A stretch of 64,000 nucleotides of DNA from positions 682,001 through 746,000 of the forward strand of contig NZ_BMHT01000001.1 of assembly GCF_014641455.1 (NCBI RefSeq), written 5' to 3'. The stretch's first letter is position 1, and every line of letters begins with the position of its first letter. The notes beneath the pieces were generated by a model. That model had not been told where the DNA came from, did not search any database, and saw only the letters and a program-made list of their open reading frames with translations. This DNA is from Hymenobacter cavernae. Lineage in GTDB: Bacteria > Bacteroidota > Bacteroidia > Cytophagales > Hymenobacteraceae. The position numbers and the translations under genes were made by a program. Of the stretch, positions 54,116-63,332 are shown piece after piece.

Positions 54116-55420
54116 ATGAAGAAAATACTACTAGCACTTTTATCCTTTTTCTATGTGCGGTTGTCGTACGCTCAACAATTTGAACCGGGTTATTTAGTTC
54201 TTAGTCATGGCGATACGCTGCGGGGCGAAGTAGAAAATGAATTTTGGGAAGAGCCACCAACAGCCGTTCGCTTCCGAAAAGCGCCCGACGAGCGGCTTCA
54301 GTCGTTTCCGGCCGGACAGCTACGCAGCGTGTGCTTATCAACGGGTCGGCTGCTGCGGCGTGAGCTACTGCCCATTGATCGTTACGCAGAAGTTCGCCTG
54401 CAATATCTCACAACGGGCGTACCACACAAACAAGTACCTGAGTCCGTTTTAGCCGATGTGCTGGTAGAAGGCCCTGCTTCCTTATTAGGCATAATCATCA
54501 ACGAGACCAAGCACTTCTTTGTGCGGCGTGAAGGCCAACCCTACCTGGAAATGGCAGAGCGGCACTACCTAGCTTCCCAGAATGGACAGATGAATGTCTT
54601 CGACGGCAATGACTATAAGAGTCAGTTGCTGGTATATTTTGGTGATTGTGAATCAGCTGTCAAGGCATCGGAGACGGTACCCTTCACAGCTGAGGGCTTG
54701 AAAAAAGTAGTACAAGCATACAACCTGCAGTGCTCGGCAAAGCGGCAGGCTGGCCAGGAAGTTATACCCGATAAGCTTCAGCGGGCGCGAGTAGCCGTTC
54801 GGGCCGGTGTACTAGCCGGAATGCGGTATAACTCGCTACGTTTTAGCGAATCAAACAATCCGGAGAATACACTTGGCGGTCTTAATGCCGATGGCCGGGC
54901 CCACCTACAAGGCGGCGGCTATGTAGACGTCGTGAATGCCGGACGCCGCCTCGCCCTACACTCTTCCCTGCTCGTTTCGAGTTTTGGCAACAGAAAGCCA
55001 GTCGCCTTTGCCGCTACTCCGACGGTGTCAGCTGGTAGCTTCGAATGGCATGGCACGCATGTCTACCTACAATTCGGTTTGCGCGGGTTCATTCCGGTTG
55101 GGTCATCTTACCAGATCATGCTAGGTGGTGGCTACGAGCTAAATACCTTCTGGAATCAAACTTCCGTTTTGTATTTTGGGAGTGGGCACAGCGATTTTTT
55201 ATACGGCTTTAATGGAACCCCGCTGCCTTATCTGGAAACTGGCCTGAGCCGCGGCCGCTTCGGCCTACTGGTAAACGGGCGACTATATGAGACGCAGAAT
55301 TATTACCAGTACACAAGCACTGACCCCATTACTTACACCATATTTCCCGTGAGCCTCAACGTTCTATTTAGCTATCGGCTGAACGCTAATTCGGACACGC
55401 AGCAAACGCTCGCTCGCTAA
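54116..55420 (+). CDS. Outer-membrane beta-barrel protein, unknown function
   Basis: 434 residues. Signal peptide MKKILLALLSFFYVRLSYA. About 20-210 form a mixed domain (YLVLSHGDTLRGEVENEFW, LYLEMAERHYLASQNGQ-like); about 230-434 show repeated amphipathic strands ending in an aromatic-rich barrel (VYLQFGLRGFIPVGSSYQI, LPYLETGLSRGRFGLLVNG, FPVSLNVLFSYRLN). Similar proteins are common in Bacteroidota as members of the PorT-like barrel group. No partner gene; the downstream phosphatase is in the same direction 140 bp away. Confidence 0.7.
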   Translation: MKKILLALLSFFYVRLSYAQQFEPGYLVLSHGDTLRGEVENEFWEEPPTAVRFRKAPDERLQSFPAGQLRSVCLSTGRLLRRELLPIDRYAEVRLQYLTTGVPHKQVPESVLADVLVEGPASLLGIIINETKHFFVRREGQPYLEMAERHYLASQNGQMNVFDGNDYKSQLLVYFGDCESAVKASETVPFTAEGLKKVVQAYNLQCSAKRQAGQEVIPDKLQRARVAVRAGVLAGMRYNSLRFSESNNPENTLGGLNADGRAHLQGGGYVDVVNAGRRLALHSSLLVSSFGNRKPVAFAATPTVSAGSFEWHGTHVYLQFGLRGFIPVGSSYQIMLGGGYELNTFWNQTSVLYFGSGHSDFLYGFNGTPLPYLETGLSRGRFGLLVNGRLYETQNYYQYTSTDPITYTIFPVSLNVLFSYRLNANSDTQQTLAR

Positions 55421-55560
55421 ACCAGCTTGTTGTATAGCAGGAAAGCTTAGGTTAAGCCATTTCGTTGCACACCTCCAGACCAGAGAAGTAAGTGGGTTAA
55501 AGAGTCGCTCAACTTTACGGTTGAGTCGCCGTTATATAGCTCCTACCCTATTCTCACTGT

Positions 55561-56391
55561 ATGAGACACTTCTTCCCTTGGCTCCTTTCCCTAGGATTGC
55601 TCACGGCTACCAGCCCTGCTGCCTTGGCTCAACAGGCGCCTTCGCCCTACCACACCCGCTTCGCCGTAGATGCGCCGGTTACGCTGGGCCTAGGTGCCGT
55701 GAGCAGCCTCGGGCTTTACCTGGTTTCGCAGAAAGACGGCTTAACCCAAGCGCAGCTAAGCGCCCTCAGTAAGAGCGATGTACCTAGGGTCGACCAGTTT
55801 GTGGCGGGCAACTACAGCAAAACCGCCCAAACCGTCGGCGACTTCATCGTGTATCCGACGCTGCTGATTGCGCCTGGCTTGCTGGCCCTGGACTCCGACG
55901 TGCGGGGCCGTTATGGACAGGTAATAGGGCTTTACCTTCAGACGATGCTGGCGCAGAATGCTATCTTCACAATGACGGTGGGCAACGTGACGCGCTACCG
56001 GCCTTTTCTCTACGGTTCGGAAGGTGGCAGCAGCCGCAACAGCCACATTTCCACTAACTCCTTCTTTGCTGGCCACACGGCGAATACGGCGGCGGCTACC
56101 TTCTTCGCAGCCAAGGTGTACCACGATTTTCATCCGGGTTCAGCGGCGGAGCCTTTTATATGGACGGCTGCGGCCATTGTGCCCGCGGCCATGGCCTACA
56201 CGCGCATTGAAGCCGGCAAGCACTTCCTCTCCGATAACCTGGTGGGGTATGCGGTAGGCACTACGGTTGGCATTGTGGTGCCGCAGCTGCATAAAACCAC
56301 TGAGCGAACAGGGCTTTCACTAGCGCCGCTACAAGGCGTGAATGTAAACGGCTATTCCTACAGCGGCTTGCTGCTGACGAAGCGCCTTTAA
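55561..56391 (+). CDS. Secreted PAP2 family phosphatase
   Basis: 276 residues. Signal peptide (FFPWLLSLGLLTATSPAALA), then several hydrophobic helices. PAP2 motifs: RYRPFLYG in motif 1, SFFAGHTANTAAATFFAAK (a GH core with Ala in place of the usual Ser before it) in motif 2, and RIEAGKHFLSDNLVGYAVG in motif 3 with the catalytic Arg and His. The family hydrolyses lipid phosphates or undecaprenyl pyrophosphate; periplasmic. The SGH serine is replaced by Ala, which is unusual and may affect activity. Confidence 0.88.
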   Translation: MRHFFPWLLSLGLLTATSPAALAQQAPSPYHTRFAVDAPVTLGLGAVSSLGLYLVSQKDGLTQAQLSALSKSDVPRVDQFVAGNYSKTAQTVGDFIVYPTLLIAPGLLALDSDVRGRYGQVIGLYLQTMLAQNAIFTMTVGNVTRYRPFLYGSEGGSSRNSHISTNSFFAGHTANTAAATFFAAKVYHDFHPGSAAEPFIWTAAAIVPAAMAYTRIEAGKHFLSDNLVGYAVGTTVGIVVPQLHKTTERTGLSLAPLQGVNVNGYSYSGLLLTKRL

Positions 56392-56429
56392 CTGGCCGCC
56401 CTATTAACTGCCGCTACCTAGGTTATTTC

Positions 56430-57659
56430 TCAGGAAAAAGGCCCGTAGGAGGAAACCACATACCAATGCCAACTCAGGGCGGCCAGCAACACCAACAGCC
56501 GTTGATAGGGCAATGGTCGCCGTAGTAGCAGCAAGGCCAGCACGCACAGCAAAATAGGAACTAAGGTGAAGGTTAGCCGCTCAGGATAGTAGCCTATCAG
56601 GGCGTAAAAGGCGAAGAACAGCAGGAACACAAACCCGAGCACCGGCCAGACGCCGGCTGGTGCTTTTAGGCCGCGCCAACGTTGCAGGCCACCGAGCAAG
56701 AGCGCAGCCAGCAGGAAACCCTGGATGGTACCTAGGTTAGTCCAAAACGTCAGCAGGTTTGTGCTGAGCGTGGAGAAGAACGTGCCGGGCGATTCGCGCC
56801 ACGCGTCGAGCATCCAGGTGAACTGATGAAAGCGCACGGCTTCCTGATTGTAATACGTGACGCCGTAGAGCTTTAAAAGGCCGATCCAGGCAAACGTGGG
56901 CAGCACAAAGCAGGCCGTAGCTGCCAACATTCGACCAAGCAGCACCGGAGTTGAATACCTAGCTCTGTAGGTCAGTAATTGATAGAGCAGGCAAGGCAGA
57001 CCTAGCACGAAGTTGCCGTACACCAATGCCAACGCACCTAGCCCCAGTGCCCACCCTAGGCTTTGCCGCCAACTGAGCACAACCGTGCGGTAGCGCAATA
57101 GCCCGTAGAGGTACAGCAGCGGCGTAAAGAAGGCAAACATCTGCTGGTGCGCCGTCCAGAAAAAGGCTTTGGTGATGGGGTTGGAAACCAGAAACCAACC
57201 TAGGCCATACAGCACAATTTTGTCGGTCGGGCCTTCCGCGAGCAATTCGCCTATCCGCACGAACAGGTACAGGCTAGCCAGCAGCACCACAAAGTTGAGC
57301 AGCACGTAGCCAGCGTAAAACCCCAGGAAGTCCGGCGATTCGGCGGCAATTCCGCCCCAGGTATCGGCTACGTTGATGCTGCCTAACACCGGTTGCAACG
57401 CATACCCCAGGCCTGAACCTAGCAGGATGTACAACGGCCGGGACTGCCGCACTTCCTTTTCCTGCAAGAGGCGGGCAGGCTCGCGGGCAGCAGCTATGTA
57501 TTCGCGAGTATCGCCGTTGATGACAAAGCCCATGCGGGAATTCACCTGAGCATAAGTGCCCCAGTACTCCTCATCGGCCTGGCCCGTGGGTGCCGGCGAG
57601 AAGAAAAAGCTGCCACACGCCAGCAGCAGCAATCCCGTCAGCAGCAGCAGCTTTTGCAT
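56430..57659 (-). CDS. Multi-pass membrane protein, unknown function
   Basis: About 410 residues with some nine to eleven hydrophobic helices and a large hydrophilic loop near the N terminus (GFVINGDTREYIAAAREPAR). Start chosen at the second Met (MQKLLLLTGLLLLACG), which follows a typical export start. The layout resembles Bacteroidota glycosyltransferase-like or DUF2029-type membrane proteins without catalytic motifs I can recognise. It lies 19 nt downstream of the S9 peptidase gene on the same strand. Confidence 0.6.
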   Translation of the reverse strand: MQKLLLLTGLLLLACGSFFFSPAPTGQADEEYWGTYAQVNSRMGFVINGDTREYIAAAREPARLLQEKEVRQSRPLYILLGSGLGYALQPVLGSINVADTWGGIAAESPDFLGFYAGYVLLNFVVLLASLYLFVRIGELLAEGPTDKIVLYGLGWFLVSNPITKAFFWTAHQQMFAFFTPLLYLYGLLRYRTVVLSWRQSLGWALGLGALALVYGNFVLGLPCLLYQLLTYRARYSTPVLLGRMLAATACFVLPTFAWIGLLKLYGVTYYNQEAVRFHQFTWMLDAWRESPGTFFSTLSTNLLTFWTNLGTIQGFLLAALLLGGLQRWRGLKAPAGVWPVLGFVFLLFFAFYALIGYYPERLTFTLVPILLCVLALLLLRRPLPYQRLLVLLAALSWHWYVVSSYGPFS

Positions 57660-57678
57660 AGAAAACACCTCCTACAAC

Positions 57679-60132
57679 TCACTGCCCGCTCCCGCCCTGA
57701 CTAATGCCTACTGGCTTCAGGTTCGTTTCAAATAGCTTCAAAATGCGCTTGTACTCATCGGTCCAGGAGGCGGGTTCCTCGAAGCCGTGGTTTTCGACCG
57801 GGTACACGGCTAGCTCCCAATTCTCCTTGTGCAGCTCAATCAGGCGCTGGCTGAGGCGCACGATATCCTGGAAGTGCACGTTCGTATCGACCATGCCGTG
57901 GCACATGAGCAGGGCGCCTTTCAGCCCCTCGGCATAGTAGATGGGCGAAGAGCGGGCGTAGGCCAGGCTGTCGTTGTAGGGCTCGTTGAGGATGTTGTCG
58001 GTGTAGCCGTGGTTGTAGTGCGCCCAATCGGTTACGGAGCGCAGGCCGGCACCCGCCCGAAATACATCGGGTTGGGTGAACATGGCCATGAGCGTAATAA
58101 AGCCGCCGTAGCTGCCGCCGTAAATACCGATTCGCTGCGGACTCACGCCATATTTCTCGACCAGAAGCTTGGCACCATCGACGTGGTCGGAAAGGTCTTT
58201 GCCACCCATGTAGCGGTAGATGCCGGTGCGCACGTCGCGGCCGTAGCCGCTGGAGCCGCGGTAATCGATGTCCAGCACGGTGTAGCCTTTGTCTACCAGC
58301 AGGTTATTGAACATGTACTCGCGGAAGTACTGGCTCCACCACTTATGCGCGTTCTGCAAATAGCCCGCGCCGTGCACGAAAATTACCGCCGGGCCTTGCG
58401 CCGTAGGACTAGCCGGCCGGTAGAGCCGGGCATACACATCAGCACCGTCGCGGGCTTTGATCTTGATGATTTCGGGCTCACGCCACGGGTAGCTTTCAAA
58501 CTCCGGCGTGGTACTGTGCGTGAGCTGGCGGGCTTTGGCGCCGGGCTTGTTCTCCATCACGTACAGCTCCCAGGGCTTATTGGTGTAGCTATAGCGCACG
58601 GCTAAGGTCTTCTCGTCGGGCGAAACGGTGACTTCGCTGGCGCCGGGCAGCGTCGTAAGCTGCGTGAGGTCGCCGCCATTGGCGGGTAGCCGGTAAAACT
58701 GCTTCTCGCCCGGCGCGGTTTTGTTCGCCGTGATGTACCACGTCTTCTGGTCGCGACTGAGCCTAGCTTCCTGAATCTCGAAGCTGCCGCTGGTCAGGGC
58801 TTTCTTCTGCTTGCTGGTGGCGTCGACGGTATACAGGTGGCTATAGCCGGTTTCCTCGCTCTGAAACCAGATGCGGCGGTTATCCGGCATCCAGCCCACG
58901 TTGCCTTCATCGTAGCCGATGCCGGGGCCGTTTATCCACGCGTCGTCGTGCTGGCGGTCGAGGGACGTGAGGCGGCGCGTGGTCGGGTCGAGCGCGGCAA
59001 TCCAGCGGTCCTTGTTATCAGCGGAACGGATTACCAGGAAGGCTCGTTCGCCGTTTTCAGACCAAAAAGGGCCGAAAGGTGCCAGCGCACGGTCAGTAGC
59101 GGTGGCTTTTTTAGCGCCTGCCGTCTTTGCCGAATCAGCTGATGGTCCTGCCTTTGATTTGTTGGCGTACTCCTTTAGGTAAGCGGGTTGGTCGTTGTAG
59201 CCGGGCAGGTCGCGGAAGCTGATGGCGTACGTAGTGTCGCGCCCGACATCGTAGAAACCTAGGCTGTAGGTGCGCTGCGCAACGCCCACTTTGGTGCGGG
59301 CCGGAATGTCCTCGGTGTAGCCTGAAGCCGTCACGAAGCTAGGTACCACGGCCGTCTTCACGGCCGTTGGGTCCAGCACCAGGCGGTAGGTCACGTAGCG
59401 GCCATCCGGGCTCAGCACGATATTATCGACGTTCTGAAGGCCGGTATAAATAGGTTTGGGCTGCAACCTGGCCAGTGCTTTTTGCACCCGCTCCCGCGCC
59501 TGCCGGTCCTGGTCGCGCTGCCGAATAATCTGGAACAAAGCGAGCTGCTGCGCTTTCAGAAACTTCTCTTCCTTGCTGGTCAGCGGGTCGCCGGGCTTGG
59601 TGCCTTTGCGAAAATCCGTGCGCTGCACGGTTTCGCCGGTGGCGGGGTCCCAGGTGTAGAGGTTGCCGGCGCGCAGGTAGCTGATGAGCTGCTCGCGCAG
59701 GGCAAACCTAGGTCCCGACTCGCGCTCGGCCGTGTTGGTCACGCGGCGCGTTTTGTTGGTTTTCAGGTCGAGCAGGTAGATGTCGCCGTCGCGCTCGTAT
59801 ACTTTGCGGGTGTAGCGCTGGTCGTACTCGCCGGTAGTGGTAGGCAGCGTGCGCTGCTCCCGCAAGCTCACTTTGCGCGGCGTGCCACCACCGGGCGCCA
59901 CGGAATAGAGCGAATCGCGGCGGTTCTTCTCCGGGTTCCAGTCGAAATAGATGCGCTTGCTGTCTTCGGCCCAGGCAATGTTGGAAGGAGCCGTCCCGAG
60001 CCACTGCACCGGGTCGCGCATGATTTTCTCAACGGTAAGCGGACCTAGGTTGGCGGCGGGCTTGGTCTGGGCCACGGCGCCGGAAATCGGCAGCAGCCAG
60101 GGCAGCAACCGAGCAAAGGAGGAGAAACGCAT
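57679..60132 (-). CDS. S9 family prolyl oligopeptidase, secreted
   Basis: 817 residues from MRFSSFARLLPWLLPISGAVA, a signal peptide. N-terminal beta-propeller with repeated blades (KKRIYFDWNPEKNRRDSLY-like, NRRIWFQSEETGYSHLYTV) in about 60-500, then the alpha/beta hydrolase domain: nucleophile GIYGGSYGGFITLM, acid DTNVHFQD and His in ENHGFEEP, order and spacing as in DPP-IV/acylaminoacyl-peptidase relatives. Periplasmic peptide breakdown is the likely role. It shares a strand with the membrane-protein gene downstream. Confidence 0.9.
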   Translation of the reverse strand: MRFSSFARLLPWLLPISGAVAQTKPAANLGPLTVEKIMRDPVQWLGTAPSNIAWAEDSKRIYFDWNPEKNRRDSLYSVAPGGGTPRKVSLREQRTLPTTTGEYDQRYTRKVYERDGDIYLLDLKTNKTRRVTNTAERESGPRFALREQLISYLRAGNLYTWDPATGETVQRTDFRKGTKPGDPLTSKEEKFLKAQQLALFQIIRQRDQDRQARERVQKALARLQPKPIYTGLQNVDNIVLSPDGRYVTYRLVLDPTAVKTAVVPSFVTASGYTEDIPARTKVGVAQRTYSLGFYDVGRDTTYAISFRDLPGYNDQPAYLKEYANKSKAGPSADSAKTAGAKKATATDRALAPFGPFWSENGERAFLVIRSADNKDRWIAALDPTTRRLTSLDRQHDDAWINGPGIGYDEGNVGWMPDNRRIWFQSEETGYSHLYTVDATSKQKKALTSGSFEIQEARLSRDQKTWYITANKTAPGEKQFYRLPANGGDLTQLTTLPGASEVTVSPDEKTLAVRYSYTNKPWELYVMENKPGAKARQLTHSTTPEFESYPWREPEIIKIKARDGADVYARLYRPASPTAQGPAVIFVHGAGYLQNAHKWWSQYFREYMFNNLLVDKGYTVLDIDYRGSSGYGRDVRTGIYRYMGGKDLSDHVDGAKLLVEKYGVSPQRIGIYGGSYGGFITLMAMFTQPDVFRAGAGLRSVTDWAHYNHGYTDNILNEPYNDSLAYARSSPIYYAEGLKGALLMCHGMVDTNVHFQDIVRLSQRLIELHKENWELAVYPVENHGFEEPASWTDEYKRILKLFETNLKPVGISQGGSGQ

Positions 60133-60252
60133 CAGCTTTAAAGAAAGGATAAGCGCAGGCAAGATAACCTAGCTTTCCTTTAAAGACGCGGGCCTCACTT
60201 GGGCGTTGCAGGTTCTCAGAGCCTGTTTTGCGCTACAATCCGCTCTTATCGA

Positions 60253-60915
60253 CTACCCTAGGTCCTGCAACTCGGCTCGTAGGTTGCGGCGGGCAGCGGC
60301 CTCCAACCGGCTCCGAAAATCTTCCGTTTGATAAAGCTGCGGAACCCCCAGCAGCTTCTCCAGCACTTTGCGCCGGCCCCGGCGATACATAAACTCCGGC
60401 ACGAGGCGATACTCCTGGCGCACTTGCCGGGCATACTGCCAGTAGTCCGCCTCGGGCGCGCCCAGAATTTGTAGGTCCGCATCCAGAAACCAGAGCAGGT
60501 CTTTGTCGCCGGCGGGCTGCGGTTGGGTGTGGTCTTTGGTGCGCTCAATCAGGAAAACCACGCGGCTGCAACGCTCCGCCGACAATGTGGTTTTTGATAG
60601 GAATTCCTTGGCTAACAGCGCGCTCCGCACCTCATTATCGTCGCGCAGGTAGCTATACACCGCATCGTGAAACCAGGCGGCCAGCTGCACTACCAGGGGG
60701 TCCTGCAAAGCCAAACCCGAGCGCTCCAGCGCATCGAGCATGCTGCGGATGTGGGTTAAGGTGTGATAATGCCGGTCGGAAGAGCCATACGCCTCCGAAA
60801 GCTGGCGAAACATAGTTTCGCGCAGCGCGACGTCGGCCGTGAGCGGCGTGGTGAGGCGCTGCCAGCGAGTAGCGAGGGTCGTGTTCAAGGAAATGCTGCC
60901 GTTAAATAGTGACAT
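60253..60915 (-). CDS. HD-domain predicted metal-dependent phosphohydrolase
   Basis: 220 residues from MSLFNGSISLNTTLATRW. HD-family motifs: HYHTLTHIRSMLDALE with the conserved His, LAAWFHDAVYSYLRDDNEV giving the HD pair, and FLIERTKDHTQPQPAGDKD with DADLQILG, the layout of the small cytosolic HD proteins of unknown substrate found across bacteria. No second domain. The last residues QDLG end in CTA-GGG-TAG at an ACCTAGG motif. Confidence 0.88.
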   Translation of the reverse strand: MSLFNGSISLNTTLATRWQRLTTPLTADVALRETMFRQLSEAYGSSDRHYHTLTHIRSMLDALERSGLALQDPLVVQLAAWFHDAVYSYLRDDNEVRSALLAKEFLSKTTLSAERCSRVVFLIERTKDHTQPQPAGDKDLLWFLDADLQILGAPEADYWQYARQVRQEYRLVPEFMYRRGRRKVLEKLLGVPQLYQTEDFRSRLEAAARRNLRAELQDLG

Positions 60916-60960
60916 CAAATAGCTATAAAAAAATAGAAGCCAACGTCGCGGCCCGGTCGA

Positions 60961-61428
60961 TCAATTTGCCGTTGCCACGCCGTAGGGGTTAGGTAGCTTA
61001 CTCTCCAAAAAACGGTCCGGCGTTGTGAGCGGCGCGAAACCAAATTGCGTGTACAGGCTGTGCGCGTCGAGAGTGGCCAGCATACGGCGCCGTAATCCTT
61101 GCAATTCCGGGTGTGTCCAAACGACTTCCATCAGCCACTTCGACAAGCCGACCCCACGGTAAGCAGGCAGCACAAACACGTCGCACAACCACGCGAAGGT
61201 GGCTTTATCGGTCACCACCCGCGCAAAGCCAGCAATTTGGCCCTGAGGCGTATACAGGCCAAAGTTGAGCGAGTTCTGGATTGCTCTCTCTACCGTTTCG
61301 CGCGGAATATTGATCGCCCAATACGACTCTTCCGCCAGAAAACGATGGATAGCATCTAGGTCTAGCTGCGCGGGGTCGGCGCTGATCTGAAAGCCGTCGA
61401 AACGCTGTTGAAAATAATGTGTGACCAT
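60961..61428 (-). CDS. GNAT family N-acetyltransferase
   Basis: 155 residues from the second Met (MVTHYFQQRFDGFQISADP). Acetyl-CoA binding strand and loop in IAGFARVVTDKATFAWLCD then VFVLPAYRGVGLSKWLMEV with the RGxGLS loop; C-terminal HSLYTQFGFAPLTTPDRFLE with the Tyr used as general acid in many members. Close to the YjhQ-like small GNATs. Substrate unknown; the only other GNAT in the window is at 3266. Confidence 0.88.
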   Translation of the reverse strand: MVTHYFQQRFDGFQISADPAQLDLDAIHRFLAEESYWAINIPRETVERAIQNSLNFGLYTPQGQIAGFARVVTDKATFAWLCDVFVLPAYRGVGLSKWLMEVVWTHPELQGLRRRMLATLDAHSLYTQFGFAPLTTPDRFLESKLPNPYGVATAN

Positions 61429-61518
61429 TGAAAGCAAATAGGTTGGTTGGATCAAATAAAACCTAGGTTAGCCTTGCAGAATGACGTTCTTCTGCTCACT
61501 GCCCACCCAGCCTAGGTT

Positions 61519-63204
61519 TTAGAAATTGAGCGGCGAGTGTTTCTCGTCGAAGTCCGTAGCGTCCTGGTAGGCTTTGGCCAGCGCCAGCAGCTTGCCTTCT
61601 TCGTAAAGCTGGCCCATGAAGGTAATAGTCGTCGGCAAGCCTTGCGCCGTGAGGCCGTTGGGCAGCGCGACGGCCGGGTGCCCGGTGAGGTTGGTCAGCA
61701 CCAGATTAGCGCCCACGAAGGACGGCGATACGTACGCGTCCAAGCCTTTTAGCTGCGTATCCATTTGCTCAATTAGTAGACTACGAACGCGCTGGGCCTG
61801 AATGTATTCCACGGCCGGAATGAAGCGCGACGAGCGGAACGTGTTGGGCCAGGCAAAGCGGTTTTGCAGCACCATCTGCTGGTCGCGGCCCGAGCGGGTG
61901 AGGTCGTCGAAGGCCGCGGCGCCTTCGGCCGTCAGCACAAAGCGCAGGCTGGCCGGCGGAATAGTGGGCAATGTAATGGGTACCAGCTCGATACCTAGCT
62001 TACCCAGCACTTCCAGTACGGCCTGGTCGTTGGCTTTGGTCGGGTAGTCTGTGTCGAAGCTAGCTTTCACGTAGCCTACGCGCAGCTTTTTCACATCGGT
62101 GTCGAAGGCGTAGCGGAACGTATTGGAAGCCAGCATCGTAGCCGGGTCCCGCGGATCGGGACCCGCGGCCGTGAGGGCAGCTAACACAATGGCACAGTCT
62201 TCGGCGGAGCGGGCCAGTGGACCGGCTTTGTCCATGCTCCAGCTCAGGGCCATAGCGTTGGCCCGACTTACGCGTCCGTAGGTGGGGCGCAGGCCCGTAA
62301 CGCCGCAGGCGGTGCTGGGGCTCACGATGGAACCTAGGGTCTCGGTGCCGATGGCAAACGGCAGCAAGCCCGCCGCCACCGCCGACGCCGAGCCGGCCGA
62401 GGAACCGCTGGAGCCTTTCGCAACGTCCCAGGGCGTGCGGGTCTTGCCCCCAAACCATACGTCGCCCTGGGCTAGCTCGCCGAGGGTCAGCTTGGCCACC
62501 AACACGGCGCCGGCCGCTCGCAACCGTTCTACGACGGCTGCGTCTTCATTCAGCGTTTGGTCTTTGTAAGGCACGGAGCCCCAGGTGGTTTTGTAACCTC
62601 TGGCGCTGAACAAGTCTTTCACGCCGAACGGCACGCCATGCAGCGGACCACGGTATTTGCCCGCTTTAATTTCCTGATCGGCCTGCCGGGCTTGCTGCAA
62701 AGCTAGGTCTTCGGTAAGCGAAATGACACAGTGCAGCTGCGGATCGTACTTTTTGAGGCGAGCCAGGAAGAACTTGGTCAGCTCTTCCGAAGAAATCTGC
62801 TTGGTGCGCAGCAGCTCACCGAGTTGGCGCACGGTATAGAAAGCTAGGTCGTCGCGGTTGGCGGGCAGCTTTACTTTAGCGGTTGTCGGCAGCTTACCGG
62901 CGTCGGCTTTGGACGCACTCAGCATGGCTTGGCGCATGCGCAACGGCCTCGGGTCGAACACCATACTCGGCGCGACGCTGTTGGGCAGTGTGATGCCGCG
63001 CAATGTCTGGTAGCTCTCGCGGTACGAAGCCAGGTTGCGGCGGGTCGAGTCGAGCTGGGCATCAGTGAAGCTCAGGCCGAATAGCTCCTGCGCGGCGCGG
63101 GCCATCGGCACGGTGATGTCGGGCAGGGCGGCCGGGCGTGGCACCAGTGCTCCGGCGCCAAAGGCAACCAGACCAACCGTGAGGAGCGGTAGAATTCGTT
63201 TCAT
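61519..63204 (-). CDS. Secreted amidase (amidase signature family)
   Basis: 561 residues from MKRILPLLTVGLVAFGAGAL (signal peptide); an in-frame Met 19 codons up lacks a signal and is rejected. Amidase signature: catalytic Lys in VLVAKLTLGELAQGD, Gly/Ser-rich stretch KGSSGSSAGSASAVAAG with the cis-Ser, and nucleophile Ser in IGTETLGSIVSPSTACGV. Helical N-terminal region of about 75 residues precedes the enzyme. Secreted amidases of this kind act on small amides or cell-wall-linked amides; substrate unknown. A promoter precedes it. Confidence 0.9.
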   Translation of the reverse strand: MKRILPLLTVGLVAFGAGALVPRPAALPDITVPMARAAQELFGLSFTDAQLDSTRRNLASYRESYQTLRGITLPNSVAPSMVFDPRPLRMRQAMLSASKADAGKLPTTAKVKLPANRDDLAFYTVRQLGELLRTKQISSEELTKFFLARLKKYDPQLHCVISLTEDLALQQARQADQEIKAGKYRGPLHGVPFGVKDLFSARGYKTTWGSVPYKDQTLNEDAAVVERLRAAGAVLVAKLTLGELAQGDVWFGGKTRTPWDVAKGSSGSSAGSASAVAAGLLPFAIGTETLGSIVSPSTACGVTGLRPTYGRVSRANAMALSWSMDKAGPLARSAEDCAIVLAALTAAGPDPRDPATMLASNTFRYAFDTDVKKLRVGYVKASFDTDYPTKANDQAVLEVLGKLGIELVPITLPTIPPASLRFVLTAEGAAAFDDLTRSGRDQQMVLQNRFAWPNTFRSSRFIPAVEYIQAQRVRSLLIEQMDTQLKGLDAYVSPSFVGANLVLTNLTGHPAVALPNGLTAQGLPTTITFMGQLYEEGKLLALAKAYQDATDFDEKHSPLNF

Positions 63205-63231
63205 CAAATCAGGAGGGGAAAGTGACACTAA

Positions 63232-63262
63232 CAAAGCTAACCCGGAAGCGGAATCCGGCAAG
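63232..63262 (-). promoter_or_regulatory. Promoter of the amidase gene
   Basis: Minus strand: CTTG at 63262-63259, 19 nt, then TAGCTTTG at 63239-63232, matching the Bacteroidota consensus, about 28 nt before the start. Confidence 0.65.
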
Positions 63263-63332
63263 TTTAGTAGATTAAAGCTTTTCGCCAGTGCTTTTCGTAA
63301 GGATAGTATCCATTCACCATCAACAACTTATC

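Noticed and set aside
57829..58605. 258-codon plus-strand frame opposite the S9 peptidase
   Set aside because: Shadow of the third-codon-position GC bias; the peptidase triad on the minus strand is intact.
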